A stretch of DNA of 64,000 bases. Source: Devosia marina. GTDB lineage: Bacteria; Pseudomonadota; Alphaproteobacteria; Rhizobiales; Devosiaceae. The notes beneath the pieces were generated by a model. It made no database searches. It was not told where the DNA came from and saw only the letters and a list, made by a program, of their open reading frames with translations. Positions 43,972-52,413 of this stretch are shown piece after piece (the first letter of the stretch is position 1; each line of letters begins with the position of its first letter). The stretch covers positions 124,001 to 188,000 of the forward strand of contig NZ_WQRF01000001.1 of assembly GCF_009758415.1 (NCBI RefSeq). The letters are read 5' to 3'. A program made the position numbers and the translations under genes.

Positions 43972-45378
43972 CTAACTGCCGGTCGCAGCCAGTGGCATCG
44001 CCTCGCGTACCTTGAGGGCATCACCCACCGCAAAGATCGTCGGCGCCGAGAGCGGAAACGCTTCAACCGCGCTGACGGCCTCGCCAATCGTGCCGCGCCA
44101 GATCTGTTCATCGGGACGCCCCAGGCTCCCCGCGATGATGGCCGGCGTTTCAAGGCTCATGCCCCTGGCGCTCAACTCCGCGACAATACCCGGTAGCGTC
44201 CGGCGGCTCATGTAATAGACCGAGGTGGTGGCCGGATCGGCCAGCGCCGCCCAGTTCAGCGTATCGGGCAAAACGCCCTTGCGCGAATGGCCGGTCACGA
44301 AGCGCACAGACTGCGCGTGATCACGATGGGTCAACGAGACACCCAGCCGGCTGGCGAGTGCGAGACCTGCCGAAATGCCCGGCACCACCGAAACGGCAAT
44401 GCCGTGGCGTTCCAGCATTTCGATCTCCTCGCCCGCGCGGCCAAAGATCATCGGGTCGCCGGATTTCAGGCGCACAACATGCTTGCCCTGCCGGGCCAGG
44501 CTCAGCATCATGGCGTTGATCTCGTCCTGCGCGCAGCTTTCGCGCTGGGCCCGCTTGCCCACCAGCATGCGTTTGGCCTCGCGGCGGGCCAGTTCGAGCA
44601 CCTCGGATGACACCAGATCGTCGAACAGGATCACATCCGCCGATTGCAGCGCCCGCACGGCCTTGATGGTCAAGAGCTCCGCATCACCCGGCCCGGCGCC
44701 GACAAGCGTCACGCGACCGGCGGCCGGGGTGGCGGGAAGATCGATGATTTCGTCACTGGCGCCGGGCGAACGGCTCTCAAACGCCCGGTCGGCCAGACGC
44801 TCCCAGAATGCGCGCCGCTGCGGCCCGGCGGCAAGCTGGTCCATGACCCTCGCGCGCAGTTTGGCGGCCAGTTGCGCCCATTGGGTCAGCGTTTGCGGTA
44901 GCAATGTTTCGATCCGGCGGCGGACGGCCTGGCCGAGAATTGGCGCGGCGCCGGCAGTGGAGATGCCGACCACGACGGGCGAGCGATTGACGATGGCCCC
45001 GAACTGGAACTGACAGAATTCGGGCCGGTCGATGACGTTGTACGGAACGGCAACGGCCTTGGCGGCGGCGACGAAGGCATGGGCCTCAGCGTCATCCTCG
45101 ATATCGGCGATGGCCAGCGCGGCGCCCTCGAGATCGCCAGGGGTCCAGGGGCGGGGGTGGAGGATGATGGAGGTGGGCGCAAGCGCCGACAGTTCCTCAC
45201 AGACGTCTTCCGCATATACATCCACCTGCGCCCCGGCCGCTGCCAGCAGTTCGATCTTCCAGGCGGCCGGCTCACCGCCGCCGATGACCACGACCCGCTT
45301 GCCGCGCAGGTCGAAGAAGACTGGCAGAACGGCGAGCTCTGCTATGCGCTTACTCGGCGGCGACGAGACGGTTTGCAT
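43972..45378 (-). CDS. cysG: Sirohaem synthase (dehydrogenase/ferrochelatase plus uroporphyrinogen-III methyltransferase)
   Basis: A 468-residue cytosolic multifunctional enzyme making sirohaem, the cofactor of the nitrite reductase encoded upstream. Residues 1 to about 205 are the precorrin-2 dehydrogenase/ferrochelatase domain (VFFDLRGKRVVVIGGGEPAAWKIELL, FCQFQFGAIVNRSPVVVGISTAGAAP). From about 220 comes the SAM-dependent methyltransferase (VTLVGAGPGDAELLTIKAVRAL, VRLKSGDPMIFGRAGEE, VVPGISAGLA). The ATG at 45378 follows AGGGGAA; the frame runs further up without a site. It overlaps the 3' end of nasA by 29 bases, an unusually long overlap that suggests tight coupling. Confidence 0.92.
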   Translation of the reverse strand: MQTVSSPPSKRIAELAVLPVFFDLRGKRVVVIGGGEPAAWKIELLAAAGAQVDVYAEDVCEELSALAPTSIILHPRPWTPGDLEGAALAIADIEDDAEAHAFVAAAKAVAVPYNVIDRPEFCQFQFGAIVNRSPVVVGISTAGAAPILGQAVRRRIETLLPQTLTQWAQLAAKLRARVMDQLAAGPQRRAFWERLADRAFESRSPGASDEIIDLPATPAAGRVTLVGAGPGDAELLTIKAVRALQSADVILFDDLVSSEVLELARREAKRMLVGKRAQRESCAQDEINAMMLSLARQGKHVVRLKSGDPMIFGRAGEEIEMLERHGIAVSVVPGISAGLALASRLGVSLTHRDHAQSVRFVTGHSRKGVLPDTLNWAALADPATTSVYYMSRRTLPGIVAELSARGMSLETPAIIAGSLGRPDEQIWRGTIGEAVSAVEAFPLSAPTIFAVGDALKVREAMPLAATGS

Positions 45379-47974
45379 CGACAATTCCCCTGATTTCGGC
45401 GCGGCAGGAGCCGCAATTGGTGCCGGCGCGGGTGAGGGCGCCAACCGCTTCGACACTGGTGCAGCCGTGGCGGGTCACGGCTCCGGTGATGGTGTTGATG
45501 CCGACCCCCATGCAGGAGCAGACAATGGCGCCACCATCGGGCCGGTCTGCGCCGGGTCGACCGGCAAGCACGATTGATGCCGTCAGGTCGGTTTCGGAGA
45601 GCAGGTCAACCGCCCATTGCCGCGACACCAGCACCGGATCGGGCGAGGTGTAGAGGGCGGCGAGAAGCCGACCGTTCTCGACCAGCACAAAGGCGCGGCG
45701 TCCGGAGCGCTCGTCGCGGATGGACTGGAATACCGCGTCCGTGCCGAATGTGTCGGCAAGGAAATCGGTCCAGTCCGCGGGCTCCTCGAACAAGGCAATT
45801 TCGGCACGATAGCCATGCGGCGCCGGGGCCAAGGCCCAGTAGTCGGTGCCGAGCGCCGGTTTCTGCGCTGCAACGAGGAACCCATAGAGCCGCACCCCGA
45901 CCGGCTCGGCATGAACCTGCGCCATTTTCAGCGCCGGTTGTCCGGAAACTGGATCGGTCTTGCCAGTCACCAGGGTATCGACCCGGCCATTGCTGGCGAA
46001 TTGGTCGGTCCAGTGCATGGGCACGAACAACTGGCCGCGTTGCTGGCGGTCGGTCACCAGCGCCCGAACCAGCGCCGAACCATGCCGATTGGTCAGTCGC
46101 ACCAGATTGGCGCGGCGAATACCCAATGCGTTGGCGTCGGCCGGGTGAACTTCCACGAATGGCTCGGCCAGGTGTGCCGAAAGGCGGGAGGCCTTGCCGG
46201 TTCGCGTCATGGTGTGCCAATGGTCGCGCACGCGGCCGGTGTTGAGGATGAACTGCCCGGGCGCCGGGGCAAAGGGTGGTGGTGGCTGGACCGGCAGGAA
46301 ACGCGCCTTGCCATCGAGAGTGAAGAATTTGCCATCGCCGAACATGCGGGCGGTGGGCTTTGAACGCACTGGCCACTGCACCGGCATCATGGTTTCGTAG
46401 TCGGCGCCGGACAGGCCGGAAAGATCGAAATCGCGGCTCCCGTCATTCTCGAAACCCGACAGGGCAACATGCTCGGCAAAGATCTGGCCCGGGCTGAAAT
46501 AGCTGAAGGCAGCGCCATGGCCGAGGCGCTTGGCCACCTCCTTTATGATCCACCAGTCCGGCCGGGCCTCGCCGGGCAGGGGCAGGAAGGGACGTTGGCG
46601 CGAAATGCGGCGTTCCGAATTGGTCACGGTGCCGTCCTTTTCGCCCCAGCCGGCGGCGGGCAGGCGCACATGGGCCAGCTCCATGGTGTCGGTATGCCGG
46701 TTCATGTCCGAGACGACGACAAAGGGACAGGCCTTGAGCGCATCGCGCACCACATCGGCCTCGGGCATGGAGTCCACCGGATTGGTGGCCATGATCCAGA
46801 CCGCCTTGATCTCGCCGCGCGCCATGGCGGCAAACAGGTCGACTGCCTTGAGGCCCGGACCTTGGGCCACGCTGTCGCTGCCCCAGAAGCGCGAGACGCG
46901 ATCAATGGCTTCGGGCGTGAAATCCATATGGGCGGCCAGCATATTGGCGAGCCCGCCCACTTCTCGGCCACCCATGGCATTGGGCTGGCCGGTCACTGAG
47001 AACGGGCCCATGCCCGGCCTGCCAATACGGCCGGTGGCGAGATGGCAATTGATGATGGCGTTGACCTTGTCGCTGCCGGCGGCGGACTGGTTCACACCCT
47101 GCGAATAGACCGTGACGACCTTCTTGGTGCGGGCGAACAGGTCGTAGAAGCGCGAGATGGACAGCGGTGAGAGACCGGTGGCTTCCGCGACGCGAGCGAT
47201 GTCCCAGTCCTCGGCTGTGAGCAGTGCCGCTTCATAGCCCGAGGTATAGGCACTCACATAGTCGCTGTCGGTGATGCCCTGTTGTTCGAGATGGGCCAGC
47301 AGCCCAACGAACAAGGCGCTGTCCCCATCGGGCGAGATCGGCAAATGTATCTCGGCAATATCGGCCGAGACGGTGCGGCGCGGATCGATCAGCACGATCT
47401 TCATGTCCGGGCGCGCCGCGCGGGCGGCCACGATGCGCTGATAAAGTACCGGGTGGCACCAGCCCAGATTGGAGCCAACCAGCACTATGAGATCGGCCTG
47501 TTCGAGATCTTCGTAATTGCCTGGTACGGTATCCGAGCCGAAGGCGCGCTTGTGCCCGGCCACCGAGGAAGCCATGCAGAGCCGCGAATTGGTGTCGATA
47601 TTGGCCGAGCCGACGAAACCCTTCATCAGCTTGTTGGCCACGTAATAGTCCTCGGTGAGGAGCTGGCCGGAACCATAGATTGCCACCGAACTGGGGCCAT
47701 GTTCGCTGATGGTCTGGTTGAAGCGGTTGGCGACTTCCTCAAGTGCTTTGTCCCAAGTGACTCTTCTGTCAGCGATTTCCGGGTGCAGCAGGCGCCCATC
47801 GAGCGACAAGGTTTCGCCCAGCGCCGAGCCCTTCGAGCACAGGCGCCCGAAATTGGCGGGGTGGTCCGGGTCGCCGGCAATGGTCACGCGGCCGTCTGGC
47901 TGTGGAGTGGCGAGCACGCCGCAGCCGACACCGCAATAAGGGCAGGTGGTGCGAACCGTATGCTGCTCCACCAT
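45350..47974 (-). CDS. nasA: Assimilatory nitrate reductase catalytic subunit
   Basis: An 874-residue cytosolic molybdopterin (bis-MGD) enzyme that reduces nitrate to nitrite. The N-terminal [4Fe-4S] cysteines are C11, C14, C18 and C46 (CPYCGVGC...RLCSKG). MGD-binding segments include SGQLLTEDYYVANKL, SRLCMASSV and GVNQSAAG. The Mo-type C-terminal domain has LNTGRVRDHWHTMTRTGK. The last 60 residues add a BFD-like [2Fe-2S] domain (CSCMGVG...GTNCGSC), as in NasA/NasC proteins that receive electrons directly. It starts two bases after nirD and overlaps cysG. Confidence 0.94.
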   Translation of the reverse strand: MVEQHTVRTTCPYCGVGCGVLATPQPDGRVTIAGDPDHPANFGRLCSKGSALGETLSLDGRLLHPEIADRRVTWDKALEEVANRFNQTISEHGPSSVAIYGSGQLLTEDYYVANKLMKGFVGSANIDTNSRLCMASSVAGHKRAFGSDTVPGNYEDLEQADLIVLVGSNLGWCHPVLYQRIVAARAARPDMKIVLIDPRRTVSADIAEIHLPISPDGDSALFVGLLAHLEQQGITDSDYVSAYTSGYEAALLTAEDWDIARVAEATGLSPLSISRFYDLFARTKKVVTVYSQGVNQSAAGSDKVNAIINCHLATGRIGRPGMGPFSVTGQPNAMGGREVGGLANMLAAHMDFTPEAIDRVSRFWGSDSVAQGPGLKAVDLFAAMARGEIKAVWIMATNPVDSMPEADVVRDALKACPFVVVSDMNRHTDTMELAHVRLPAAGWGEKDGTVTNSERRISRQRPFLPLPGEARPDWWIIKEVAKRLGHGAAFSYFSPGQIFAEHVALSGFENDGSRDFDLSGLSGADYETMMPVQWPVRSKPTARMFGDGKFFTLDGKARFLPVQPPPPFAPAPGQFILNTGRVRDHWHTMTRTGKASRLSAHLAEPFVEVHPADANALGIRRANLVRLTNRHGSALVRALVTDRQQRGQLFVPMHWTDQFASNGRVDTLVTGKTDPVSGQPALKMAQVHAEPVGVRLYGFLVAAQKPALGTDYWALAPAPHGYRAEIALFEEPADWTDFLADTFGTDAVFQSIRDERSGRRAFVLVENGRLLAALYTSPDPVLVSRQWAVDLLSETDLTASIVLAGRPGADRPDGGAIVCSCMGVGINTITGAVTRHGCTSVEAVGALTRAGTNCGSCRAEIRGIVDANRLVAAE

Positions 47975-47976
47975 AT

Positions 47977-48312
47977 CTACTCCGCCGCCATCGCCATCAG
48001 CACGTCCGGGGCAATGTAGATGACGCCGCCATCGACCTTGACCGGGTAGGTGCGCACTGAGCCCTCATCGGCCCCCTGCGCCTCGCCGGTCTGGAGGTCG
48101 AACACCCAATTGTGCAGCGGGCAGGTGACCGAGGTGCCGTGGACAATGCCCTCGGCCAGCGGGCCACCCTTGTGCGGGCAGCGATTTTCAATGGCATAGA
48201 CCTGATCTTCGGCGGTCCGGAAAACGGCAATTTTTCCCGAGGGGGTGTTGACGCATCGCGCACCGCGCACGGGAATGGCAGTCAGGCTACCAAGCTGGAT
48301 CCATTCGGTCAT
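47977..48312 (-). CDS. nirD: Nitrite reductase small subunit (Rieske-like)
   Basis: A 111-residue small subunit of NADH-dependent nitrite reductase with a full Rieske [2Fe-2S] motif, CPHKGGPLAEG...CPLHNWVFD. The clear second CxxH pair sets it apart from the cysteine-lacking NirD of enterobacteria. The ATG at 48312 is preceded by GCGGAG inside the end of nirB; a GTG three codons earlier would overlap the nirB stop by four bases. It lies between nirB and nasA in one operon and acts with NirB. Confidence 0.92.
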   Translation of the reverse strand: MTEWIQLGSLTAIPVRGARCVNTPSGKIAVFRTAEDQVYAIENRCPHKGGPLAEGIVHGTSVTCPLHNWVFDLQTGEAQGADEGSVRTYPVKVDGGVIYIAPDVLMAMAAE

Positions 48313-48317
48313 GGCGA

Positions 48318-50762
48318 TCACTCCGCTGCCACGGGAAGCCCGAATTCGGCCATGGCGGCGAATTCATGGGCGTCCTTGCCATTGACGCGTTCCTCCCAGG
48401 GATCGACCTGGGCAAACTGCTGGGAATAGACGAAGCGGTCGTAGTAATATTTGCGCTTGTCGAGGTCATCGATGATAGCGGCCTTGATGCTGTCATTGCC
48501 GACGCGCTTGGCCCATTTGTAGATGCGTTCGAGATAATGTCCCTGTTCGCGATAAAGCTGGGTGAGGGCAACGATGATCTCGAGCGCCTCGTCCTCGGTA
48601 TTGGCATGGCCAATGACCTCGGTGCCCTTGATGTCGAGCCCTGCGGCACCGGCGAAGTGGATGTCGTAGCCCGAATCCACGCAGATCACGCCAATGTCCT
48701 TGCAGGTCGCCTCGGCGCAATTGCGCGGGCAACCCGACACGGCCATCTTGAGCTTTGCCGGGGTCCATGCGCCCCACATGAACTTCTCGATGCGGACGCC
48801 GAGGCCCGTCGAATCCTGGGTGCCAAAGCGGCACCAGTCCGAGCCGACGCAGGTTTTGACCGTACGCAACCCTTTGGCATAGGCGGCGCCCGAGACCATG
48901 CCAGCGGCATTGAGATCGGCCCAGACGCCGGGCAGGTCTTCCTTTCTGACGCCGAGCAGGTCGATGCGCTGCCCGCCGGTGACTTTCACTGCGGGGATAG
49001 CGAACTTGTCGGCCACATCGGCAATGGCGCGCAATTCCTTGGGGTTGGTCATGCCGCCCCACATGCGCGGCACCACCGAATAGGTGCCGTCCTTCTGGAT
49101 ATTGGCGTGCACGCGCTCATTGATGAAGCGCGACTGGTTGTCGTCCTCATATTCGCCGGGCCATTCAGCCACCAGATAATAGTTGAGGGCAGGGCGGCAC
49201 TTGGCGCAGCCGCAACTGGTCTTCCACTCCAATTCCTGCATGATCGCGGGAATGGACTTGAGTTCCTTTGCCACGATCAGGCGGCGGACGGTGCCGTGGT
49301 CATGTTCGGTGCAGGGACACATCGGCTTGACGGCGGCCGGGTTGTAGCTGTCGCCCAGAGTGATGGCCATGAGCTTTTCGACCAGATGCGTACACGAGCC
49401 ACACGAGGCCGAGGCCTTGGTGTGGGCGCGCACGCCATCGAGATCGGTCAGGCCCTTGGATGCGATCGTGCCGGTGATCGCAGATTTACAGACACCGTTG
49501 CAGCCGCAGATTTCTGCATCATCCGGCAAGGCTGCAACGGCCGCCATAGGGTCCAGCGCGGCTCCCCCCTGGTAGGCCTGTCCAAAGATAAGTGTGTCGC
49601 GCATGTCCCGCGTGTCGGTGCCCTTTCGGATCATGTCGAAGAACCAGGGGCCATCGGCGGTTTCGCCATAAAGCACCGCGCCGATAACGCGATCCTCCTT
49701 GAGCACCAGGCGCTTGTAGATGCCCGAATTGGCATCGCGCAGCACGATTTCCTCGCGGTCCTCGGCATCGGCGAAATCGCCGGCCGAATAGACCGACACG
49801 CCGGTCACCTTGAGCTGGGTCGCGGTCTGCACCGGGCGGAAGGCAGCATCGACCTTGGCCAGCGTCTTGGCCAGGATCTTGGCCTGGTCATAGAGCGGGG
49901 CGACCAGACCATAGACGATCTTCTCGTGCTCGACGCATTCGCCGAGCGCCAGCACATCGGGGTCCGAGGTGACCATCTGGTCATTGACCACGATGCCGCG
50001 TTCCACATGCAGGCCCGCATCGACCGCGATGCGCGTTTCAGGGCGGATGCCCACGGCCATAACCACGATATCGGCGCCATAGACCGTGCCATCTTCCAGC
50101 GCTACGGCCTCGACCCGCTCTTCACCGAGAATGGCCTTGGTCTGCGCCTTGCAGTGTACCTTGATGCCGCGGGCTTCCAGATCGCGCTGCAGGAGATAGC
50201 CGGCAGCCGGATCGAGCTGACGCTCCATCACATGGCCCATCAGGTGCAGCACCACCACTTCCATGCCGCGGGCGTTAAGCGCCGCAGCGGCCTCGAGGCC
50301 CAGCAGGCCCCCGCCAATCACCACGGCCTTGGAGCCGGCGCGCTTGGACACATCGACCATCCGGTTGACGTCGTCGAGATCGCGGAAGGCCATCACGCCG
50401 GGCAGATCCTTGCCGGGCAGGGGAATGATGAAAGGCGCCGAACCGGTGGCGATGATCAGCTTGTCATAGGGCGTTTCGCCATTTTTGGAGACGACCACCT
50501 TGCGGGCCCGGTCGATGCCAGTGACGGTTTCGCCGAACCGGGTATGCACGCCATGATCCCGATACCAGTCGGCATCATGGGTGATGATCTGCTCATAGTC
50601 CTTCTCGCCGGCCAGCACCGGGGAGAGCATCAGCCGGTTGTAATTGCCGCGCGGCTCGGCGCCGAACAGCGTCACGTCGAACCGGCCCGGGGCTTCCTCG
50701 AAGATGTGTTCCAGGGCGCGGCCAGAAGCCATCCCTGCACCAACGACGACCAGTTTTTCCAT
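48318..50762 (-). CDS. nirB: NAD(P)H nitrite reductase large subunit
   Basis: An 814-residue cytosolic enzyme reducing nitrite to ammonium. It has an N-terminal FAD/NAD(P)H part (VVVGAGMASGRALEHI, VIGGGLLGLEAAAALNARGMEVVVL, LALGECVEH), then two BFD-type cysteine regions (ICGCNGVCKSAITG and CPCTEHDHGTVRRL...CGCAKCRP). The C-terminal sirohaem/[4Fe-4S] domain has CVGSDWCRFGTQDS and CPRNCAEATCKDIGV. The ATG at 50762 follows CAGGAG; the frame continues upstream without a site. It lies 23 bases after narK and precedes nirD. Confidence 0.94.
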   Translation of the reverse strand: MEKLVVVGAGMASGRALEHIFEEAPGRFDVTLFGAEPRGNYNRLMLSPVLAGEKDYEQIITHDADWYRDHGVHTRFGETVTGIDRARKVVVSKNGETPYDKLIIATGSAPFIIPLPGKDLPGVMAFRDLDDVNRMVDVSKRAGSKAVVIGGGLLGLEAAAALNARGMEVVVLHLMGHVMERQLDPAAGYLLQRDLEARGIKVHCKAQTKAILGEERVEAVALEDGTVYGADIVVMAVGIRPETRIAVDAGLHVERGIVVNDQMVTSDPDVLALGECVEHEKIVYGLVAPLYDQAKILAKTLAKVDAAFRPVQTATQLKVTGVSVYSAGDFADAEDREEIVLRDANSGIYKRLVLKEDRVIGAVLYGETADGPWFFDMIRKGTDTRDMRDTLIFGQAYQGGAALDPMAAVAALPDDAEICGCNGVCKSAITGTIASKGLTDLDGVRAHTKASASCGSCTHLVEKLMAITLGDSYNPAAVKPMCPCTEHDHGTVRRLIVAKELKSIPAIMQELEWKTSCGCAKCRPALNYYLVAEWPGEYEDDNQSRFINERVHANIQKDGTYSVVPRMWGGMTNPKELRAIADVADKFAIPAVKVTGGQRIDLLGVRKEDLPGVWADLNAAGMVSGAAYAKGLRTVKTCVGSDWCRFGTQDSTGLGVRIEKFMWGAWTPAKLKMAVSGCPRNCAEATCKDIGVICVDSGYDIHFAGAAGLDIKGTEVIGHANTEDEALEIIVALTQLYREQGHYLERIYKWAKRVGNDSIKAAIIDDLDKRKYYYDRFVYSQQFAQVDPWEERVNGKDAHEFAAMAEFGLPVAAE

Positions 50763-50785
50763 TGTCTCGTACTCCTGAATAAGGG

Positions 50786-52066
50786 TCAGGCCGTGCGCGC
50801 AACGAGCTGGCGCTCGTGGCGGCGGACGGCGGAGTGCATCCACCCCAGCGACAAAAGGATCAGGAAAAAGAGTGCCATGAAGCAGCTCGACCAGATGCCG
50901 GTAATGTCGTTGAGGAAACCGAAGAGAAGGGGCAGCACGAACCCGCCAAGGCCCCCGATCATGCCGACCAGGCCCCCCACCGCGCCGACATTGTCGGGGT
51001 AATAGGCGGGGATGTGCTTATAGACCGCGGCTTTGCCCAGGCTCATGAAGAAGCCGAGCACGAAGACCAGGCCAATAAAGGCGACGGGGCCGGTCTCAAA
51101 GTGGAAGCGCACGGGGCCATCGACCCCGGCAACGACCGAGTCCGTTGTCGGCAGCGCTAGGATGAAGGCACAAACCGCTGAGACGCCGAAGGTCCAGTAG
51201 AGCACCGTGCGTGCCCCGATCTTGTCGCTCAGCGTGCCGCCATAGGCGCGGAAGATGCTGGCGGGGATGGAATAGGCAGCAGCGACCATTCCGGCGGTCT
51301 TGATGTCGAAGCCATAGACCCCGATCAGGTAGCGTGGCAGCCACAGGGTCAGAGCCACGAAGGCGCCAAAGGCGAAGAAGTAATAGAGCGCGAAACGCCA
51401 GACCTGCACATTGCGCAGCGGCGCGAACTCGCTGGCCAGGCTCTTTGGCGTGTAGCCCTCGGCGCGGCGGCGGGCGATCACCGGATCATCCTCGGTGCCG
51501 AACCAGAAGACCGCTGCCATCACCACCAGCGCGGCGGCCCATACCACGGCCACCGACTGCCAGCCCCAGGCCAGCATCACGAAGGGCGCGGCGAATTTGG
51601 TGACGGCAGCGCCGACATTGCCGACCCCGAAAATGCCCAGCGCCGTGCCCTGCTTCTGCGCCGGATAGAAGCGCGACACATAGGCCACGCCAACCGCAAA
51701 CGAGCCGCCTGCAAGACCCACGCCGAGCGCCGCCAGCAGCAATTGCTCATAGCTCTGGGCAAAGGCGAGGAGGAAGGTGGCGACCGCCGCCGCCAGCATG
51801 GTCAGGGTGAACACCAGCCGTCCGCCCTTGCGGTCGGTCCAGATGCCCAGCACGATGCGCGACAGCGAGCCGGTCAGCACTGGCGACCCGATCAACAGCC
51901 CGAACTGGGTTTCGCTGAGGCCAAGCTGATCCTTGAGGGAAACGCCGATGATCGAGAAGATCGTCCAGACGGCAAAGCACACGGTAAAGGCCACGGTCGA
52001 CAGGCCCAGCGCGCGGTTCTGCTGCGGGGCGGATGTCGAATGTGCTGCTCTTGTTGCCTCTGTCAT
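50786..52066 (-). CDS. narK: Nitrate/nitrite MFS transporter (NarK/NasA type)
   Basis: A 426-residue, 12-helix inner-membrane transporter of the nitrate/nitrite porter family. It carries FTVCFAVWTIFSIIGVSLKDQLGLSETQFGLLIGSPVLTGSLSRIVLGIWTD (with the substrate-site Arg of TM2) and the two nitrate signatures AGGSFAVGVAYVSRFYP and GLVGMIGGLGGFVLPLLFG. The ATG at 52066 follows GGAGTCCCATCCG; the longer frame is leader RNA. It is the first gene of the narK-nirBD-nasA-cysG operon, with a 150-base leader that holds a terminator and NasT-type hairpins. Confidence 0.92.
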   Translation of the reverse strand: MTEATRAAHSTSAPQQNRALGLSTVAFTVCFAVWTIFSIIGVSLKDQLGLSETQFGLLIGSPVLTGSLSRIVLGIWTDRKGGRLVFTLTMLAAAVATFLLAFAQSYEQLLLAALGVGLAGGSFAVGVAYVSRFYPAQKQGTALGIFGVGNVGAAVTKFAAPFVMLAWGWQSVAVVWAAALVVMAAVFWFGTEDDPVIARRRAEGYTPKSLASEFAPLRNVQVWRFALYYFFAFGAFVALTLWLPRYLIGVYGFDIKTAGMVAAAYSIPASIFRAYGGTLSDKIGARTVLYWTFGVSAVCAFILALPTTDSVVAGVDGPVRFHFETGPVAFIGLVFVLGFFMSLGKAAVYKHIPAYYPDNVGAVGGLVGMIGGLGGFVLPLLFGFLNDITGIWSSCFMALFFLILLSLGWMHSAVRRHERQLVARTA

Positions 52067-52094
52067 CGGATGGGACTCCGTTTCGAACTGAAAA

Positions 52095-52182
52095 CAAAAA
52101 AGCCGCCAACTGACACGCCACCGATGCTGGACCGATGTGTACCTGTTGGCGACTTTGCCTTGGACGCCCGACCTTGGACGTC
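52095..52182 (-). promoter_or_regulatory. NasT-type antitermination leader of the narK-nirBD-nasA-cysG operon
   Basis: On the minus strand hairpin P1 (52163-52182) is GACGTCC/GGGCGTC with loop AAGGTC. P2 (52148-52159) is GGC/GCC with loop AAAGTC and extra pairing outside an internal bulge. Both six-base loops have A at position 1 and G at position 4, the rule for ANTAR-domain RNA targets. The 3' side of P2 is also the 5' arm (52145-52153) of a terminator whose 3' arm (52102-52110) runs into TTTTTTGTTTT. P2 and terminator are therefore mutually exclusive: NasT bound to P1-P2 should allow read-through. Confidence 0.82.
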
Positions 52183-52228
52183 GACTATGTGAAGAGCGTC
52201 TTGGGAGGAGCTCTGCTGCTCCCATCTT

Positions 52229-52245
52229 TGCACGAACCGTGCCAA
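52229..52245 (-). promoter_or_regulatory. Sigma-54 (-24/-12) promoter of the narK operon
   Basis: On the minus strand TTGGCACGGTTCGTGCA has GG and GC exactly ten bases apart, as needed for RpoN. Transcription would start near 52218, giving a leader of about 150 bases before the narK ATG. Confidence 0.8.
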
Positions 52246-52351
52246 ACTAGATCGGCGCCGGTTTTTCTTTTATTTTCAGTCGTTAAGCTGTTCGGCTTGG
52301 TTTCCCTCGCCATCGGCAGTGAGAACCACCACGCAGCAAAGGGCATCATGT

Positions 52352-52407
52352 TGCACAAATTTCGTGCATTGGATGGCTTTGGTTGAAAAGTGCATCATTA
52401 CTGTGCA
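52352..52407. promoter_or_regulatory. Two NtrC-like enhancer sites upstream of the narK promoter
   Basis: TGCACAAATTTCGTGCA (52352-52368) and TGCATCATTACTGTGCA (52391-52407) are both 17-bp dyads of the TGCAC-N7-GTGCA form known for NtrC. Their centres lie about 140 and 180 bases upstream of the predicted start, a normal enhancer distance for sigma-54 promoters. Confidence 0.7.
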
Positions 52408-52413
52408 GCCTCT

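Noticed and set aside
48366-51002. 878-codon open frame on the plus strand
   Set aside because: It is the mirror of nirB and the end of narK. The real genes show complete cofactor motifs and ribosome sites; this frame has neither.
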